Source: Chitinophagaceae bacterium (lineage in GTDB: Bacteria; Bacteroidota; Bacteroidia; Chitinophagales; Chitinophagaceae). Taken from it: a DNA stretch of 36,899 bases. The notes beneath the pieces are model-generated. The model saw only the letters and a program-made list of their open reading frames with translations, had not been told where the DNA came from and ran no database searches. This document shows, piece by piece, positions 33,901 through 36,899 of this stretch. Within the stretch, counting starts at the first letter, position 1. Each line of letters starts with the position of its first letter. Both the position numbers and the translations under genes were made by a program. The stretch lies in assembly GCA_903642275.1 (NCBI GenBank), contig CAHJWK010000034.1, forward strand, positions 1 to 36,899, in the 5' to 3' direction.

Positions 33901-36639
33901 ATGAAAACAATTTTTTACTTAACATTCAGCATTAGCTTTTTGTTTATACAGATAGCAAATGCACAAAACACATTTCCATCAAGCGGAAGCGTAGGCATTG
34001 GAACAACATCACCAGCTTCATCATCATTACTAGAAATTAAATCAACAACAAAAGGTTTGCTTATTCCACGCATGACGCAAACACAAAAAAATGCTATCAC
34101 GTCGCCTGTAACAGGATTATTAATTTATCAAACAGATAATTTTCCTAGCTTTTATTATTACGATGGCGCTGCATGGAGCATTATCGGTTATTGGAAACGT
34201 AATGGTACTTCTGTTTTTTTTAGTTCAGGTAACGTTGGCTTTGGAACGCTTTCACCTGCTTATAAAATTGATGTGAAAGGTGGTGATATTAATTTAAGTG
34301 CAGGCAACTATTTAAGAATAGGCGGCACTAAAGTTTTTTACGACAACCCTGCTGCTGGTAATAATAACGTTTTTCTCGGTGATTATACTGATACGGCATT
34401 ATCAACAGGCTTTAGAAACACAGCAGTTGGTTCTTTGTCGCTCAGTAAAAATACTGCAGCTTATAATACTGCGGTTGGTTCAACCAGTTTGCAAAATAAT
34501 ACAACAGGCAGTTCCAATACAGCAATTGGTGAGAAGGCAATGATAAGTAATACGAAGGGAAGCAATAACACTGCCATAGGCTCAGGAGCTTTATACAGCG
34601 ATACTACTTCGGGTTATAATACTGCCGTTGGTTTTCAAAGTTTATATTTTAATCAAAGAAGCTATAACACAGCGGTGGGCTACCAATCTTTATATCATGA
34701 TACTTCAGGATTTAATAATACAGCAAATGGTCCTTTCTCATTATATTCTAACACTACAGGATATAATAATGTAGCCATAGGCATAAATTCATTATATGCA
34801 AATACAACAGGAGGAGATAATACAGGTATTGGAGCGTATGCATTAACTTCTAACACAACGGGCACTGCAAATACTGCTACAGGTCTCTATGCCATGTATT
34901 TCAATACCACAGGCTCTTATAATACAGCAAATGGATTAGATGCCCTGAGCCGCAATAGCAGCGGTGTTTATAATACAGCGAATGGATTTGATGCATTATA
35001 TTATGATACAACCGGTTCTTATAATACTGCAAACGGCAGCTATGCTTTATTTTATAATGCTAATGGAAGTGATAATGTAGCAAACGGTTATCAGGCTTTA
35101 GAAAATAATACCACAGGTGCTGATAATACAGCGAATGGTTACCAGGCTTTGCTGGATAATACAACCGGATCAACGAATACTGCAAATGGTTATAATGCTT
35201 TAGCCTCTAATACAACAGGAATTCAAAACACTGCGAACGGCGGCGGTTCGCTTGCACGTAATACTACAGGGAGTTATAACACAGCAAATGGATTAACCAC
35301 CCTGTTTAATAATACCACAGGCAATTATAATACAGCGGAAGGATACTCAGCGCTTTATGACAATACTACCGGCAGTGGACTCACTGCTGTTGGTACAGTT
35401 GCATTAGGCATTAATACTTCAGGTAGTCAAAATACTGCAGTTGGTGATAGTGCTCTTATGACTAATACCTCAGGCAGTGCCAATACTGCAAGCGGAAATT
35501 ATACGCTTCTTTTTAATACCACTGGAACTTTGAATACAGCAATGGGTGTGCAGGCTTTAAGAAATAGTAATGGACATGATAATACTGCAGTAGGTGTAAA
35601 TGCAATAGTTAGTAATACTACAGGTAGCCAATGCACTGCTATTGGAAGCGGCGCTTTATTTGGAAGCACAGGTGATAATAATACAGCTATTGGTTACCTC
35701 GCAGATATGAACCCGACAAATATTACTAATGCAACGGCTGTTGGTGCTTATGCAGTTGCTACAGCGTCCAACCAGGTTATGCTTGGTAGTACTTCTATTA
35801 CATCAGTAAAAGCAGCGGGGAGTTTTGTTGTTTATTCTGACGGAAGGTTTAAGAAAAATATTAATTCAGATGTTCCGGGGCTTGCCTTCATCAAACAACT
35901 AAAACCGGTTACTTACAATTATGATATACATGGATTGAATAATCATATTAAAGGGTCAAACAATGATAACCAAACTTCACTTGCGGCAAAGCAAGAAAAC
36001 GAAAATGCTATCAATGCTAAAGAGAAAGTAAAATATACAGGCTTTGTTGCACAGGATGTAGAAGCTGCTGCTAAAAAAATAAATTATGATTTTAGTGGTT
36101 TGTATAAACCGCAAAATGAACATGATGCTTATGGATTAAGTTATGCTGATTTTGTTGTACCGCTGGTTAAAGCAGTACAGGAATTAAGTACGCAAAACGA
36201 TTCATTAAAACAGAACAATGCAACACTTCAATCTGATAATATTTTATTACATCAGCAGCTAAATAATATTAATACAAAGATCAGTCAAATTGAAAGTGCG
36301 ATGAGCCAGTGTTGCAGCAACTTTTCATCAAATATGCAATCAGTAATAAATGAACAAAGCTTACAAAAAAATAATGATGCAGCAAGATTAGAACAGAACA
36401 TTCCAAATCCATTTAATAGCAGCTCTTCTATCAGTTATTATATCCCTTCAGGTATTCACGCTGCACAATTAATGATTACAGATATTGGAGGGCATGTTTT
36501 AAAAACATATAGTCTTTCACAAAGTGGTTATGGGAAACAAATTATTTCCGGCGGTGAATTAACAAGCGGCACTTATCAATATTCTTTATTGATTGACGGA
36601 AAATTAATTGACACTAAAAAAATGATTTTATCTAAATAA
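33901..36639 (+). CDS. Repeat adhesin-like surface protein with S74 chaperone domain and T9SS signal
   Basis: 912 residues. Signal peptide MKTIFYLTFSISFLFIQIAN. An N-terminal module (SGSVGIGTTSPASSSLLEIK, LLIPRMTQTQKNA) is common in Bacteroidota tail-fibre-like proteins. About 26 repeats of 17 residues follow (about 170-630), consensus NTAxGxxALxxNTTGxx, resembling the beta-roll of YadA-type trimeric heads. A peptidase S74 chaperone domain starts at Ser646 (YSDGRFKKNI) and includes KPVTYNYDI, YTGFVAQDVE and GLSYADFVVPLVKAVQEL. A coiled coil comes next. The end (LEQNIPNPFNSSSSISYYIP to KKMILSK) is a T9SS sorting domain. It is probably a trimeric fibre exported by T9SS and fixed to the cell surface. 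Confidence 0.93.
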   Translation: MKTIFYLTFSISFLFIQIANAQNTFPSSGSVGIGTTSPASSSLLEIKSTTKGLLIPRMTQTQKNAITSPVTGLLIYQTDNFPSFYYYDGAAWSIIGYWKRNGTSVFFSSGNVGFGTLSPAYKIDVKGGDINLSAGNYLRIGGTKVFYDNPAAGNNNVFLGDYTDTALSTGFRNTAVGSLSLSKNTAAYNTAVGSTSLQNNTTGSSNTAIGEKAMISNTKGSNNTAIGSGALYSDTTSGYNTAVGFQSLYFNQRSYNTAVGYQSLYHDTSGFNNTANGPFSLYSNTTGYNNVAIGINSLYANTTGGDNTGIGAYALTSNTTGTANTATGLYAMYFNTTGSYNTANGLDALSRNSSGVYNTANGFDALYYDTTGSYNTANGSYALFYNANGSDNVANGYQALENNTTGADNTANGYQALLDNTTGSTNTANGYNALASNTTGIQNTANGGGSLARNTTGSYNTANGLTTLFNNTTGNYNTAEGYSALYDNTTGSGLTAVGTVALGINTSGSQNTAVGDSALMTNTSGSANTASGNYTLLFNTTGTLNTAMGVQALRNSNGHDNTAVGVNAIVSNTTGSQCTAIGSGALFGSTGDNNTAIGYLADMNPTNITNATAVGAYAVATASNQVMLGSTSITSVKAAGSFVVYSDGRFKKNINSDVPGLAFIKQLKPVTYNYDIHGLNNHIKGSNNDNQTSLAAKQENENAINAKEKVKYTGFVAQDVEAAAKKINYDFSGLYKPQNEHDAYGLSYADFVVPLVKAVQELSTQNDSLKQNNATLQSDNILLHQQLNNINTKISQIESAMSQCCSNFSSNMQSVINEQSLQKNNDAARLEQNIPNPFNSSSSISYYIPSGIHAAQLMITDIGGHVLKTYSLSQSGYGKQIISGGELTSGTYQYSLLIDGKLIDTKKMILSK

Positions 36640-36675
36640 TATTTAAAAAACCATTGTTCACTTTAAAACAAAATC

Positions 36676-36899
36676 ATGAAAAAAACAATTACTGTTTTGC
36701 TTGCAATGATGATTCTCATTGCTTCAAGAAATTTACATGCACAGAACATATTTCCTTCAACAGGAAGTGTTGGCATTGGAACAACGTCACCAAGTAGTTC
36801 ATCATTGCTGGAAATTAAATCAACCACAAAAGGTTTGCTTATTCCACGTTTAACACAAACGCAACGCAACAGTATTTCGGCACCTGTAACAGGGTTATT
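36676..36899 (+). CDS. Second gene with the same N-terminal module (cut by window edge)
   Basis: An ATG at 36676 opens a frame that runs off the right edge without a stop. A signal peptide (MKKTITVLLAMMILIASRN, cleavage near LHAQ) is followed by FPSTGSVGIGTTSPSSSSLL and LLIPRLTQTQRNSISAPVTG. This is the same module as at the start of the preceding protein, with few amino-acid differences. It starts 36 bases after the preceding stop, so the two are tandem duplicates at least at their N-termini. The rest is unseen. Confidence 0.85.
   Translation, partial: MKKTITVLLAMMILIASRNLHAQNIFPSTGSVGIGTTSPSSSSLLEIKSTTKGLLIPRLTQTQRNSISAPVTGL

Overview
The window looks like a chromosomal segment of a Bacteroidota bacterium, most likely near Chitinophagaceae. 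It is AT-rich. Several start regions carry the Bacteroidota promoter element TAnnTTTG and lack obvious Shine-Dalgarno sequences. The last complete large gene encodes a protein with a type IX secretion (T9SS) C-terminal signal, and many gene families (OstA-like, DUF2807, DUF418, LytTR regulator plus TPR kinase) are typical of the phylum. Genus assignment is inference.

Layout. 1-331: 5' part of rpsF with a good promoter. 418-4777 (minus): a tightly packed operon UbiA prenyltransferase > type III polyketide synthase > methyltransferase > FAD oxidoreductase, followed by a YceI polyisoprenoid-binding protein. This is a probable biosynthetic locus for a prenylated, methylated, oxidised phenolic or quinone lipid and is the most novel-looking system here. 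4831-8732: S41 protease, BadF-type kinase, a small lipoprotein, a cupin and an Asn/Thr-rich secreted protein. 8841-12553: housekeeping genes mdh, pyrG and fabI. 12769-19233: an outer-membrane assembly locus (OstA-like, MlaD-like, amidase, LptD). 19292-25817: YtxH protein, DUF2807 protein, a DUF433/DUF5615 toxin-antitoxin pair with a frameshifted toxin, an unrecognised duplicated-domain protein with a 21-bp repeat array behind it, an amidase lipoprotein, a Gfo/Idh/MocA oxidoreductase and an esterase-like lipoprotein. 25975-28858: LytTR response regulator and TPR sensor kinase. 29198-33719: three paralogous lipoproteins, an exported HExxH protein, and two adjacent decayed genes (DUF418 and a cupin). 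33901-end: a large repeat adhesin-like protein with both an S74 chaperone domain and a T9SS signal, and the start of a second gene with the same N-terminal module.

Two separate intergenic arrays with an exact 21-bp period (12651-12734 and 21162-21297) are unexplained by any gene. Both can be read as heptapeptide repeats in a frame without stops. At least three genes carry lesions; most of these are explained by loss of one base in an A/T run, so either active gene decay or homopolymer sequencing error must be considered.
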